The notes under the pieces were generated by a model. The model saw nothing but the letters and a program-made list of their open reading frames with translations, was not told the DNA's origin and did not search any database. Position numbers and translations under genes: made by a program. Below, one piece after another: positions 24,790 to 36,400 of a stretch of 64,000 bases of DNA. The stretch's first letter is position 1. Each line of letters opens with the position of its first letter. This DNA comes from Botryosphaeria dothidea. Taxonomy: Eukaryota; Ascomycota; Dothideomycetes; Botryosphaeriales; Botryosphaeriaceae. Where the stretch lies: assembly GCA_011503125.2 (NCBI GenBank), contig WWBZ02000051.1, positions 806,001 to 870,000 on the forward strand, read 5' to 3'.

Positions 24790-26187
24790 ATGGCTGAAGA
24801 ATCAACCGGCTTCGACGTCGCCGCCCGTGACCTGCGCCTTGAGCAAGCTTTCTACGGGCCCATCATCCACTCGGTCACGGCCACCGAGGTGCAGATATGC
24901 CAAAAGGGCCTGCTGCTGGTTGGCCCCGACGGCAAGATCGCCCTCTTCCGCGAGCACGTTGAGAAGGCCCAAGTTGCAGCTCTCATCGCCGAGTACGGCA
25001 CGGGCGCCGGATCGCTGCGCATTCGCTACCTGGAGCGCGGTCAATTCTTGATCCCCGGATTTGTCGACACGCACAACCATGCCCCTCAGTGGGCGCAGCG
25101 TGGTACCGGCCGCGGCCTGCTGCTGCTCGACTGGCTCAACGAGATCACCTTCCCGCATGAGGGCAAGTTCGCCGACCCCGTCTATGCGCGCAAGACCTAC
25201 TCGAGCTGCGTCGACGGCTTCTTGAGACAGGGCATCACGACAGCCTCGTACTACGGTAGCGTGCATGGTGAGGCCACCAAGATCCTGGCCGAGCTGTGTC
25301 TGGAGAAGGGCCAGCGCGCCCTCGTCGGGAAGTGCAACATGAACCAGAACGCCCCAGACTATTGCCGCGACGAAAGTGCGCAGAAATCACTGCAGGACAC
25401 CGAGGATTTCATCGCCCATGTTCGCAAGCTCGACCCGGAACACAAGACTGTCACGCCGACTCTGACACCGCGGTTCGCCATCTCCTGCGACAGAGACCTC
25501 CTTACAGGTCTTGGCAAGATCGCTGCCGCCAACCCCGATCTTCCCATCCAGACGCATTTCAACGAGGCCGAGGATGAGATCTCCTTGACCAAGACGCTGT
25601 ACCACGAGTTCAGCAACGAAGCAGACCTGTACGAGAACTACGGCCTACTCCACTCTCGCACCATCCTGGCGCACTGCATCTACCTCGAGGACTACGAGGT
25701 CGACAAGATTGCGGAACTCGGCTGTGGCGTGGCCCACTGCCCCATTTCTAACACGACCATTGGTGGTTTCATGGCGGCGCCGATTCGTGAGTATTTGCGG
25801 CATGGAATCAATGTCGGCCTGGGAACCGACAGCGGAGGCGGCTTTTCGTCGTCTATCCTCGACGCCATGCGCCAGGCATTCATTGTCTCAAAGGCGCGCG
25901 AAGTGGCCACGGACGGCGCCGATCCGGCACTGAGCCTCAATGAGACTTTCTACCTCGCAACACTGGGCGGTGCTAAGGTGTGTGGCCTTGAGGATAAGAT
26001 TGGAAATTTCGCCGAGGGGAAGGAATTTGACGCGCTGGAGGTGCACACGCTGGGGGCGGGAGCGGGCATCATTACACCGGTGGAGGATGAGGATGATCTC
26101 GCGACAGTGTTTGAGAAGTTCCTGATGACTGGAGACGACCGTAACATCGCGAAGGTGTACGTTAGGGGAAGGTCGGTAAAGGCATAA
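24790..26187 (+). CDS. Guanine deaminase
   Basis: This single-exon enzyme of 465 residues hydrolyses guanine to xanthine and ammonia in cytosolic purine salvage and catabolism. It is a zinc amidohydrolase. Visible motifs are PGFVDTHNHAPQ (metal His95 and His97), LTPRFAISCDRDLL, THFNEAEDE with the next zinc-type His, ILAHCIYL, VAHCPISNTTIGGF and GLGTDSGGGFSSS with the catalytic-type Asp. The set is complete and the length is normal for fungal Gud1-type enzymes. The start has a strong context (caccATGg) and begins MAEESTGF, as relatives do. No intron is needed. Confidence 0.95.
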   Translation: MAEESTGFDVAARDLRLEQAFYGPIIHSVTATEVQICQKGLLLVGPDGKIALFREHVEKAQVAALIAEYGTGAGSLRIRYLERGQFLIPGFVDTHNHAPQWAQRGTGRGLLLLDWLNEITFPHEGKFADPVYARKTYSSCVDGFLRQGITTASYYGSVHGEATKILAELCLEKGQRALVGKCNMNQNAPDYCRDESAQKSLQDTEDFIAHVRKLDPEHKTVTPTLTPRFAISCDRDLLTGLGKIAAANPDLPIQTHFNEAEDEISLTKTLYHEFSNEADLYENYGLLHSRTILAHCIYLEDYEVDKIAELGCGVAHCPISNTTIGGFMAAPIREYLRHGINVGLGTDSGGGFSSSILDAMRQAFIVSKAREVATDGADPALSLNETFYLATLGGAKVCGLEDKIGNFAEGKEFDALEVHTLGAGAGIITPVEDEDDLATVFEKFLMTGDDRNIAKVYVRGRSVKA

Positions 26188-27009
26188 GGCGGATGGGGCG
26201 TGGTATGGCTGTGCATGTGCGGGGAGGAGCACGGCCAGCGTTGATCGCGGCGTGCTGTGGGTACGGCCTGACTAGAAATACCTCTACGAGTAAAGAAGTG
26301 TGACGTGTGACGTCGATCTGAAGAGTGCAAAATTTCGTGGTCCTTAGCGCAATTGGTTGATGGGTTGTGAGATGGCGCGCCTGGCGAACGCCCGGCCCCA
26401 GCGCGCGCACAGCACGCAGGCTCATTTCGAGTGTGTTTGGAAGCGCGCGAGGCAATAGCCTGACGCCGCGTTGGACAGGCGGAGCGCAGTGACAGCGACA
26501 GGAACAAGCATAGCGCACCGCCACAGACGCCACAGCTGATGTGCAAGGGACCACGGGTCGGCGGGCGAGTGTGACGCACAGAAGCGCCGGAGCACGGTGC
26601 CAAGAAGGTGGGGAGATCGCAATCTCTGGTTGGTTTGTCCCCAGTGTTTCATCTTCATTTGCTGCCGACCAGCCGCATCCAGCGGAACATCCGTCCTCTC
26701 CTGTCACTTTATCATTCGCCGCGAAACGCCTTTCTTTCAGTCGTTCTTTGCCTCCAATTTCCTGTTTTTTCCCATCCCCAAGTTCTGCAGTGACCACGCG
26801 CAAAACGCCGGTCGCGCGTCCACAGCCCTACGCGGCGCATTTCCTACCCCCTCCCCTCCAGCCTCGTCCGGAGCGCCTCGCGGACGCCCCCGGCTCAGGC
26901 AATCAATCATCTTTGGCCCCAAAATCCCGCAATCGCAGCCTGGCGCTGCACTGCCTGATTGAAACACGTTGAGCGTGCAGCCTCGAGCCTTCACCACCAA
27001 ACCCTCACC
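26188..27009. other. Intergenic; 5' half 3' UTR, 3' half promoter of Pin2-like gene
   Basis: About 0.8 kb between two same-strand genes. The stretch 26680-26900 is rich in CT tracts, as expected for the promoter and leader of the downstream gene. Short frames here overlap in all registers and look like chance. Confidence 0.5.
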
Positions 27010-28258
27010 ATGGCGTCCCCTATGTCTATAGGGAGACGCGACCTCAGCGGCACCATCGACGGCGTCAAGAGCTCCTTCAGCTCATGGGACGCGTGCATGT
27101 CCAAAGCCTACTGCAAGTGAGTCGCCGCTTCCGCTTCGGGAAACCGCGCGCCGTCATTCTAATACGAGCGCCAGATGGCCCGTCATTGCCGCTATCATCA
27201 TCGGCGGTCTTATTGCCTTCTCGCTGATATACTGCTGTGCTCGCTGCCTCTGCTGCGGCGCGCAATGCTGCTGCGGCTGCCTGAGCTGCTGCAATGCCTG
27301 CTGTCCCGGCCCTCGAAAGGGTCACAGGCGTGTCGAGTCGCCGCCGCCGACTGCTTTCCCTAACAACCAGCAATATCAATCGCACGCCCCGCCCATGTAC
27401 TCGGGCCCAGGATGGAACCAGAGTAATGTGCCGCAGTACGCCACCTTCGATGTCGGTTCTGGCGACAAGAAGTTCAACGAAGATGCCTTGCCCGCGATGC
27501 CTACCTGGGAGACGGCGAAGAGCACCAAGGTCGAAGTGCATGAGCAGCAGATGAAGGAGCAGCCGGACGACATGGAGTTGAAGAGGCTGGATATGAAGCC
27601 CGGTGGAGGATCTCCCACGAGCAGCAGTGTCGGCCCCAGCCCGGTCACCACCCACTCTCCTGCGCCGCCGTCCGACTACGGCTTCCCCGCCCAACCGCAA
27701 CCCATACACCCGGCGAACGCGAACTTCTCCAGCGGCGACTTGTACAACAACAGCCCCGACCAAAGCGGCTACTTCAACGGCCAACAGCAGCCGAGCCCGT
27801 ACGGAATGGCGCGCCACGCCTCTCCATCACCCTACGGCCAGCAGGAGCACCAGCCTTACCACTACGCCAGCGACCCGTACGGCCAGCAGACTTACGGCCA
27901 CGACCGTGGCGCCGGTGGCTACGGTGGCCAGCCGTACGACTCGGCCAGCAGCATCGGCGGCTACGCGCCCAGCCACGCACCCACTGGCTACGCGCCGTCC
28001 GGGTCGACGCGCTACGAGCCCTCGATGCACAACACGTACCAGGACTCGTACCAGCACCACCCGCCTATGCCCCCGATCGACCGGGCAGGCACCGCCAGCC
28101 CCTACCAGCAGTACGGCGGCCCGCCGCGCCCCCCTCTCGACCGCGCCGCGACGGCCAGCCCGTACCAGGCGTTCAACGCGCCGCGGCCGCCCGTCGAGAG
28201 GGCGCAGACGAGCAGCCCGTGGGAGCGCTTCGGCGGGGCCAATAGGCAGGTTGCCCCT

Positions 28259-28293
<35 letters not shown>

Positions 28294-28312
28294 CGGATAC
28301 CGCGACATCTGA
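27010..28312 (+). CDS. Pin2-like ('fibroin-3 related') Cys-rich single-pass membrane protein
   Basis: Exons are 27010-27116 and 27175-28312, giving 414 residues; the 58-bp intron has a GTGAGT donor. The N terminus has the Pin2-type signature: a short lead, SSFSSWDACMSKAYCK, then one hydrophobic segment WPVIAAIIIGGLIAFSLIY. The next 24 residues contain 13 cysteines in pairs and triplets, a likely palmitoylation patch on the cytosolic side. The rest is a long Pro/Gln/Tyr/Ser-rich low-complexity tail that resembles prion-like or SH3-binding tails. Near its end are three variants of a unit of 19-20 residues, (D/E)RA-x-T-x-SP(Y/W). The protein ends with 13 consecutive glycines and YRDI. Yeast Pin2 is a plasma-membrane and endosomal protein with a prion-like tail; the role in filamentous fungi is not known. 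The join AA-A giving Lys-Trp keeps the family match. Confidence 0.85.
28258..28299 (+). repeat. GGC trinucleotide run coding for poly-glycine
   Basis: Near-perfect GGC repeats (one GGT, one GGA) inside the Pin2-like coding region, giving 13 glycines just before the C terminus. Such a tract is likely to vary in length between strains. Confidence 0.9.
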
Positions 28313-29431
28313 TGCGTGGGAAAAGAGTCTGTGCCCCCAATTGATTGGACGCGTTGACCCTAGTCCGAATTTGTTTCAGCGTGTACTGTTCTCTTATGTC
28401 CGTTTCCATATCATGCCCGACCCTTGACCCTGCTTGTTGTCTTTTTCTTTTTCTCAACTTCTTGTCAAACCTTTTTTTTTGTTCTGCTTCTCTCGCGATA
28501 CCCGTTTTGTCCGACGACTACGTTTTTACCGTTTTTTGCCCAAAAGTCGCCCGGCTTCTTCCGACCAATTTGTGGCGGGTTCAGTTTTTTTTCACTCAAT
28601 TTCTTTTGCATAGCGAAAGGCGTTTTTCCGGCGCAAAAAGGTGGCAGTAGTTGTGACCGGAACCGGCAGTTGGCGGGCGGTGAAGAACGCTTCTTTTCTT
28701 TTCGAGTTTCAAATCCGAACGCATGCACCAACGCCCAAATGCATTATTCCCGTACATCAGGCGTATTCGGTTTCATGGTTCTACTGAGTACAGTTTGGAG
28801 GGGGGCTGTGAAAGGAGTGGGGAGGGGGGTTGGTGGTTCTGTCTGTTAAAAGGGGAGATAAGAGATCTTCTGTCGATTGGGACCGTTCGCGTTTGCTCTT
28901 TTTTGGTCGTAGCCGAACGTCTCCACGCTTTCGATGCGAATGAGCTTAGCACGTTATGCGGCCATCGTCTCCTTTTTTCTTTTCTTTTGCCACTGCAAAC
29001 CCCACGTGTGAATAGAAGAAGGGAGGATCTGCTCGAAGCGAGCAAAAGCGATCTTACATATATACTCGGATACCAAATGAAGAAGAGAGCTGTGCTGCCA
29101 CGAATGATCTGCCGTGCTTCTAGAAATGAGTGATCCAATATATCGGATCGAATACCCTGAAGATTCGCGTTGAAGAGTCAGGATGGAGGGGCAGAGGGGG
29201 GTCCGCAAAGGTCCGTGTTGCATCGTCGTACGTCTGGCTAAGAAGTGGATCTGCTGCACGGATGACGCTGCATAGTCACCAGCCACAGTTGGGTTGCAAG
29301 AAAGGGGGGGGGAAGGGGCGTACCGAACTCTGTGAATATATGCCGAGCGCAACGACCAGCTCGAAGTCGGCAATTTTCGTTTTCTATACGCAAAAAAAAA
29401 ATATCGTATACACCAAATAACATTCCTTGCT
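28313..29431. other. Convergent 3' region, no gene
   Basis: About 1.1 kb between the tails of two converging genes. It is T-rich on the plus strand at 28440-28620 and 28960-28990, with a G run at 29306-29313 and an A run at 29392-29400. No coding signal was seen. Confidence 0.5.
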
Positions 29432-30692
29432 TCACTGCCCCTCCCCCTTCTTCTGATCCTTCCCCTCCCCTCTCAACCCCGCCACCAGCCCCTCAACCAC
29501 CCCCTCCACATCTCCCCTCCGCCCCCCCTCCGTCCCCAGCGCCGTCTCGTCCGCCACCACCCGATACACCTCCGCCACCGAGTCGAAAACCGCCGCGTCC
29601 TCCCCCTCCCACCCGCCTTCGTTCGCAAACGTCGCCCCGATCTCCTCCATCTCGCCCACCCACCGGTAGGCCTTGTGCTGCATGCCGACGATGCCGCGCT
29701 CGGCCGCGGCGCGCGTGTGCGGGAAGACGGACGAGAGCTGGGCTTGCAGTTCGGGGAGGACGCCGAGTTGGTGTGCGGTCGTGTAGGATTGGATGGCGAG
29801 GGCGTAGAAGCCCTTCGTCAGGGCGGCGAAGCTGTTTTGGGGTGAATCAGTTTTTTTTTGGGGGGGGAGGCCGGGGTTGGGTGGGGGAGGGGATCCTTAC
29901 GATGCTTTGAGGCCGGATGCGGGACCGATGGCGGGGCTGAGGTGTTTGAGGGCGAGAACGGTGGAGAGGTGCGAGCCGGAGAGGGGCGCGGCGCTGAGGT
30001 CGTGGGGCCCTGAGACGGGGATGGAGGGGCGTTTCCAGGCGGAGAGGGTTTCTGAGAGGGGGGCCTCTGGGGAGGAGGTGGTTGGGGGAGTGGTGTCGAG
30101 GAGTTTTGGGGGTGAGCCAATGATGCCACCGTCTACGAAACGGATGGCTGGGGTACGGGCGGTGATGGCTGATTCAATGCTGCGGGCTGTGGAAGGGGAA
30201 ATGGCGTTTAGATCGAGGAAGTAGAGAGGTGGTTTTGTGGTGTCTCTGGAGGCGCTGACGTAGGCGTCGATGATGCGGTCGGCGGTTGCAACGGCGTCTC
30301 GCGGTGGGACGATGGAGAGGATGTAGTCGGTTTTCTCGACAAGAGCGGCGTCAGATGGTACGACTGTAATTCCTGCGTCTGTGGTACGCTTGTGGGTTGC
30401 TGGACTGTTCTAACATGTAAGTGGTTGAGGTTTGGAAATCTTCGAAGCGTCAAGGTCGTCGGGTAAGTGATGAGATGGACTCGTGGTTGGAAGCAATTGG
30501 ATCCCGTCTACTAGCCGTGAAGCACAGTGCATGCTATAGTAATGTGTGAGAGACAATTGATCAAAAATACCTTCGCCCAGCGGTGGTGGTGAGAACTTCG
30601 TAGTGATATGCCTGAAGAAGCTTGGCGATGCCCGATCCCATATCGCCAATGGAGATGATGCCGACGGCGGCTCGAGGAGCGAGGGCTGACAT
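29432..30692 (-). CDS. 6-phosphogluconate-dehydrogenase-like NAD(P)-binding protein
   Basis: Exons are 30692-30571, 30404-29901 and 29831-29432, giving 341 residues; the introns are 166 and 69 bp. The N terminus is a Rossmann fold: VGIISIGDMGSGIAKLL at residues 10-26, then GRSPATHKRTTDAGI, and YILSIVPPRDAVATADRI after the expected beta-alpha units. The second half has KGFYALAIQSYTTAHQLGVL and VGEMEEIGATFANEGGWEG, typical of the C-terminal all-alpha domain (DUF1932 type) of fungal 6PGDH-like oxidoreductases. This group is distinct from the pentose-phosphate enzyme, which is longer; likely substrates are beta-hydroxyacids, but the real one is unknown. The ends of the first two exons are phased 2-1, and both joins restore family sequence. 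The last 60 residues are Gly/Glu-rich. Confidence 0.85.
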
Positions 30693-31872
30693 GTTGGAGA
30701 ATTGGTTATGCTTTCGTTAAAGTCTTGGTGGTTTCTCGAAGCGGAGTATCGCAGTTACACAGCGGTCAAATGCAGCAAAAACTAAGCAAAGGTGGGAGGT
30801 CAGAAACGTGAGTTGCGGGGTGTCTCGCGTCAGTTTGCGGTGATAGGCGTTAGCACGATAAGATAACAATGGCGGATCTATCCGCCCCGAGACACGAAGC
30901 TTGGCGCGGAATTGTTGCGCTTTTGGTGTGCAGTGTGCAGTGGGTTCATGTGCAAGGCAGAGCCGGTGGCACGGTTGCACGTATCTTGTACCAGGCTCAG
31001 ATTCTTTCAGAGGTGCGTCTGCTGCTGCTGGACAACGCTACAATGCAAGGCCCGAGGATATTCCATTATTAGACGCTGTGGCACGACGGTCGAGAGACGG
31101 GCGGTTGCAGTGAAACGGGACGGGTTTCACAGAAGGACTCAGCCCTGAACTGGGTCGGGTGGAGACACGCGTCGACGTGCCTCATCAGGGGCCAACGTGC
31201 CTTGTCGGGCAAACCGTTGTGCCGGAATGGGAAGCGCCTGCAATCCTGCGCGCGCCAGCTGATCTCGTGCTCTTCGGCCGATGCTTACACATGCTCGGGC
31301 CTGAATGCTCGTCAGTGATGGATGATAGTACATGAACAAAGGCAGCAGGCCGGCGTTTTGTGCTGCCGGAAGGCTGAGAATCCGCAGCCGGGCGTGCTTT
31401 GTAATGGAGTCGTGGCTGCCATTTGCCAGCTTGGAGCTCTGACCAGCAGCACCCCTGTCGCCCTCCGCACTAACCGTGCTGGAGGACTCCAACAACGCGG
31501 ATGCTTAGAAGCTCATCGAGCAGGAAAAGGTTGTTTGCTCGCACGAGCCCGCCTTTTTATTGCTATTTAACTATGACACGCGCCGCCTCGTCGCCCCGTC
31601 AATCGATTGCTGAGCCTACCATCACGCCAACGACGCCGCAGACAGCTTCGGACTCCCCCACCCCAAACTCCTACGCGCCTGTCGCTCAGCCGCCGCGCCG
31701 CAGCTGCCATCCCTGCATCTCCGGACAATCCTACAACAAAAAGTCAGCCACCACGCGCCAGCCTCGTCGTCACGCTACAGCCCGAAATTCCTCCCTTCTG
31801 CGTTTACTACTTGCCCCTCCGCATCTTCTCCACTTTGCAAAGCGTAATCTATCTTCCAATTCCTCGCCCACA
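30693..31872. promoter_or_regulatory. Divergent promoter region, 6PGDH-like / AIF-like genes
   Basis: A spacer of 1.18 kb between two outward start codons. From 31501 the plus-strand frame is open and in phase with the AIF-like gene, with further ATGs at 31501 and 31573, so part of this stretch may code for an N-terminal extension. An AT-rich segment at 31553-31571 could serve as a TATA-like element; if so, the start at 31573 would lie upstream of transcription. Confidence 0.45.
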
Positions 31873-33207
31873 ATGTCCTCCAGCAAGGAACTCAACATCG
31901 TCGTGCTCGGTGCTGCCTGGGCCGGCTTAGGCGCGATGCACTACATCATGAAGCACGTCCTGCCCACACTGCCTACGCGCAATGGCGAGAAGTACCACGT
32001 CTACCTCGTCAACCCCTCCAGCGACTTCTTCTTCCGCGTCGCCGGTCCCCGTGCCGCCGTCTCCTCACAACTCATGCCCAACTCCAAGGTGTTCGTCCCC
32101 ATCGCTCCTGGCCTCGCCCAGTACGACAGCAGCAAACTCACCTTCCTCGTCGGCACCATCGCCTCGGCCTGGGATCCCGCTGCTCGCACCATCGCTGTCA
32201 AGAACATCTCGGGTGGTGAGGAGCAGATTCTCTCATACCACGCTCTCATCATTGCGACAGGCACCCGCACCGAGACGGCTGCGTTCAGCTTGCATGGCTC
32301 CGCAGATGAGAGCAAGAACGCCCTCACCTCGATTCAAGAGTCCATCAAAAATGCGAAGAGCATCTTCATCGGAGGCGGTGGCCCGGTCGGTGTGGAAACA
32401 GCCGGCGAGATTGGCGAATACCTCAACGGTAAGCCCGGCTGGTTCCAGTCCGGGCCGCCCAAGAACCCCAAGGCTCTCATCACCGTCACCACCGATGCAG
32501 ACAAGATTCTGCCCGTGCTGAGGCCAGCCATTGCAGAGAAGGCGGGACGTCTACTCGCTAAATTGGGCGTTGTGGTCAAGAAGAACGTGCGCGTTGAGAA
32601 GGCGGAGCAGAATAAGGACGGTACCACGACCGTAACGCTCAGTAATGGCGAGCTTGCCACCGTCGACTTGTATATTCCAGCAACTGGTGTCACACCCAAT
32701 ACAGAGTTCGCACCCAAAAGCCTGGTGACGGATAGGGGATACATCCAGACCAATGGTAAGACATTGCGCGTGGATGAGGCTGGTCCGCGCGTCTATGCCT
32801 TGGGTGATGTTGGCAACTACTCCCGGGGAGGTATCATGGATCTTGATACCGCGGTAAGAAATCTCGCTATTTTCTTGTATGCTATTGGATACTGATTAGA
32901 ACCTCGACAGGTGCCCGTCGCAATGACCAACCTCTCTCGCGACCTCCACGCTTTCGCCGAAGCCGGCGGTGAGAAGGCAGATGCTAAGCCCAAGGGCGCC
33001 GATCGCCCATACAAACCCAATGAGAAGGAGACTCAGCTCGTGCCCATTGGTCAGAGCAAGGGTGTCGGCGCCATCTTTGGCTGGAAGCTGCCTAGCTTCA
33101 TAGTTTGGTTGATCAAGGGTAGGGACTATTTCACGAGCATGGCTCCTGCGCTTGTTGATGGCACCAAGTGGAAGAAAGAGAGCACCTGGAAGGCTAAGGA
33201 GGTTTAA
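31873..33207 (+). CDS. AIF/AMID-type FAD-dependent NAD(P)H oxidoreductase
   Basis: Exons are 31873-32853 and 32911-33207, giving 425 residues with a 57-bp intron. It belongs to the pyridine-nucleotide-disulphide reductase fold of the apoptosis-inducing-factor-like group (AMID, yeast Aif1/Ndi1 relatives). The FAD motif is VVLGAAWAGLGAMHYI near residue 10; ALIIATGTRTE is the linker motif near 130; the NAD(P) motif is SIFIGGGGPVGVETAGEI near 160; YIPATGVTPNT and VYALGDVGNYSRGG form the second FAD-binding part near 270-320. No CxxxxC redox pair is seen, as expected for this group. The ATG at 31873 places the first Gly-rich motif near the N terminus, as in the family. The frame is open 124 codons further upstream and includes Arg/Ser/Leu-rich sequence that could be a mitochondrial leader. 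Confidence 0.88.
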
Positions 33208-33431
33208 GTTGTGAAGTTTTGCGATCATGGAAGGTCTATGATAAGCGGTATTTCATAAACGAGGGTGCTATGATTTGCAGAAGTTTTCTCATACCCAGTC
33301 TTCTAATGGGCAAGTCATAATCGACGAGTTTCGAAGAATACTGGTTGAATTCAGCAGTGTGATCTCTACGATTCACGTCCAAGTATATTTTTTCTCGATC
33401 CTCCGATAAGTACGGCTATGGCGTTGGTAGG

Positions 33432-36400
33432 TCACTCTCTACAACACAAAATCGCTTGAACGATGCCGACCACTAAGACTATCACCTGAAAAGGCCTGAG
33501 TGGTATTGATCTAGACAGGCCTCTCCTCATGAGGCCAGTAGAAGAGATGAATCCATTCGCTTTGGATCGATCTGGGAGCTTCTCAATATCTGACATATCG
33601 TATCGTAGGCGGGTCAGATAACACAGAGAGGCTGCTAGGCGGTCCAATCCAGCTCGAGTTATGGAACCGCCATTTTTGCTGAGGACAGCGATGGATTCAG
33701 CCAGCTCTCTAGCGGTGGCGCTTCCGCCGGAGCGAGGTGGACCTTCTCTAGCCAGGAAGGCCAGTCTCGCAAGCAAATAGTCAAGGGCAGTGCGTCCTTT
33801 CCTGTCCATACTGTTGACATTCGCCTTGTGGTCAAGGAGGATCTCTAACATTTTCCCCGACGCGATGTGTATTGGCTTCATGCATAACGGCTTCTGACGC
33901 TGCTTCTTTCCAACCACCTCCCCGGTAGCGTTGAGAAGTAGATCCATGTTGTGATCCTGCCCTTTCTCCAAGAATACCTTAACCATGTTCAGAATTGATT
34001 CCGAATAGATTATTGGGGCCCCGTTGAGCATGCCCTTCTCGTCAAGATATTCGTGATACTCATGAGGGGGTGCGTCCAAAAATAAAAGCCTTTCGAATGG
34101 TGTGAGACCATGGACGGTGGCTTCCTTGCTTACTCCAGCATCCAAAAGAAGATTGAGCATTCGGGCGTACTCCGGAGAAAACTTGATGGAAAAGACGCCG
34201 CCATCTCGGACTAAAGCATTCAGACCGTGAGCTGCTTCAACGACAACATGAGCAAGAGATCTCTCGGAAGTGGGTGAACCCTGTTGCTTTTCCAGTTCAT
34301 TCTCCATGTAGACGAGAAGACAGGCTGTGACAGCGAAGGAAAGCCTACAGTCCGGAACCATGGAGAAGCGGGATAGATGTTGATCAGATAGCCTCAAGAC
34401 CCGGAAATTCTCGGGCTGTAATCCATCTATCAGTTCGTTCTGGCCCTCTCCAGTGCTGAGTTCAGCAAGGTTGCAATATGCCGCACAAAGCTGCAAGATT
34501 GGCTCGTTTCGTGTGGCCTGGTCATAGATTGCTCCCCCGTTCCTCAGCCAGGTGAGATAGAACTTGGCCAGCTCGGTGTACCCATTCTGAATATGGCTCC
34601 AGTATAGGTCATCGTTGCCAATCATGAGGTTTTTAAATCCGGGACGGCTGACAAACTCTCTTACTGTTTCATGCAAGAATGAGATACGTCCTTCTTTCCC
34701 GGTCGAGACCGGCTCGCTTTCGGTGACCCCCTTGATTTCGATCAGCCCACCGCATTGATCTTTGAGCCTGTGACAGAATGCCAGAGGACTTTCCATTACC
34801 CGGTCTTGGCCTATGCATTCATCCAAAGTTTGGAAATCAGCATTGGAAATAATCGTGCGGATGTCTTCTAGTGTAGGCTCGTCCGAAGAGCGAAGAAGGA
34901 CTTCCAAGGTAAGATATACCGTCCGCCGGTGTCTATTTGGGATGCGTGATATGATCGATTGATAAAATTCATCCAACTCTAGTGGCAGCTCTTGAAGAAT
35001 TGGGCTGATATCAGGCGCTTTTGATACTCCTTCGCGTTTGAGAGTCTCGAAAAGGTTGTCTAGAGCAAGCCGCACCCAGAGGAATACACCATTGGCCTTC
35101 TGTACTATCTCCTTCACAGTTTGTCTTTGTTGCTTGAGTAGTTCTGGGGATGAAGCGCAAATACCATTCAACTGAATGTATTCTTCCATCCTTCCAATGG
35201 TGTACCGTCGAATATCCTCCCTGGTGTAGTCCTGTATTTGAAAGTTGGGAAAGCGCTCAAAGTGCTTGCTGATGATATCCTTCGGACGGCTCGAGAAACA
35301 CACCTTGCAGCGAGTTAAGCTCCCAGGATCCGGATTCACCAAAGATTGAATGAAATTCGAGATCATCTCCAGGTGTCCATCAAATTCATCAAGTGCGTCG
35401 ATAAAAAGACAGATATCCAGATTCATGCGGTGCTGACCCAGAACTGAACGTAAAGCCACTGTCAAGTTATCCAGACCCCATTGGATTCCTCCCTCTTTCG
35501 AGTGAGACAAGCAGTCTTCTGGAATTTCCTGGCAGAGCTCGGGCACATTGTCCAAAATCTGGGACAGGATGCTTCTCACCAATCCTTCAAATGATTTCTG
35601 AGACTGTGACCCACGATAATAGAAGAAGAATCCGGCTTTAATAAGTCTGTGGGTCTTTTTCCACATATTCAGAAACTCAAAAGTGTCATCAAGGTCATAG
35701 ATGTACTTCATCAGTGTTGATTTTCCAGAGCCGGGCTTGCCGTGGATCCAATACACTCCGCGTCCTTCCAGCAACCAGGGGACGAATTGGAGAGCGTCTT
35801 CGTGGAATATCCATTCGAAGGTGGAGGCATAATGGGGGGTAATGTCTTTGAGCCTCCATCGGAATACGTCGAGGTGAAGTGAGGATCGGATATCTATGGT
35901 AGAGGGTCAGCTTGCTGCCCCTGTACGACCAACACAGGTATTGCATACCTTCTTCAGAGTATTGAATTTTGGGATCGAGAAAGTTTTGACCACGTTTTCC
36001 GGGTTTGCGTTTTGTGGAGCTCAATGTTTGCTCCTTGAAATGCTCATTCACGCCCGCAGAACCTTCCGTGGCATGGCCTCGGTCCATTTGTGTGGCAGCG
36101 TTCTCTTCCACGCCCATTCGCACTTTCAGGAGAAACGATACGACAGCCTTGTATTCGGTATCTCCTTGAGAAAGCTTGACCATTGCAGAATGGTCCTTGT
36201 TGATGGCATACTTGTCTTTGGAGCATGGATGCAGAGCGGAATCACGATCCACCATCACTACGCCGGGGCCGCTTCTGCTCCATGTACCGTCGCTTGACTT
36301 CTGCGGAAGGCATCAGTTATATGTCTTGTGTAGCTTCGTCTGGTCCTTACATTTACCGTCTTTGTTGTTGTGGTCTCATATAGCGAAACAACGTCGAAGT

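Noticed and set aside
27077..28457. Several long antisense and off-frame reading frames over the Pin2-like gene
   Set aside because: Produced by the low-complexity GC-rich tail; only the sense frame has the Pin2 signature and membrane span.
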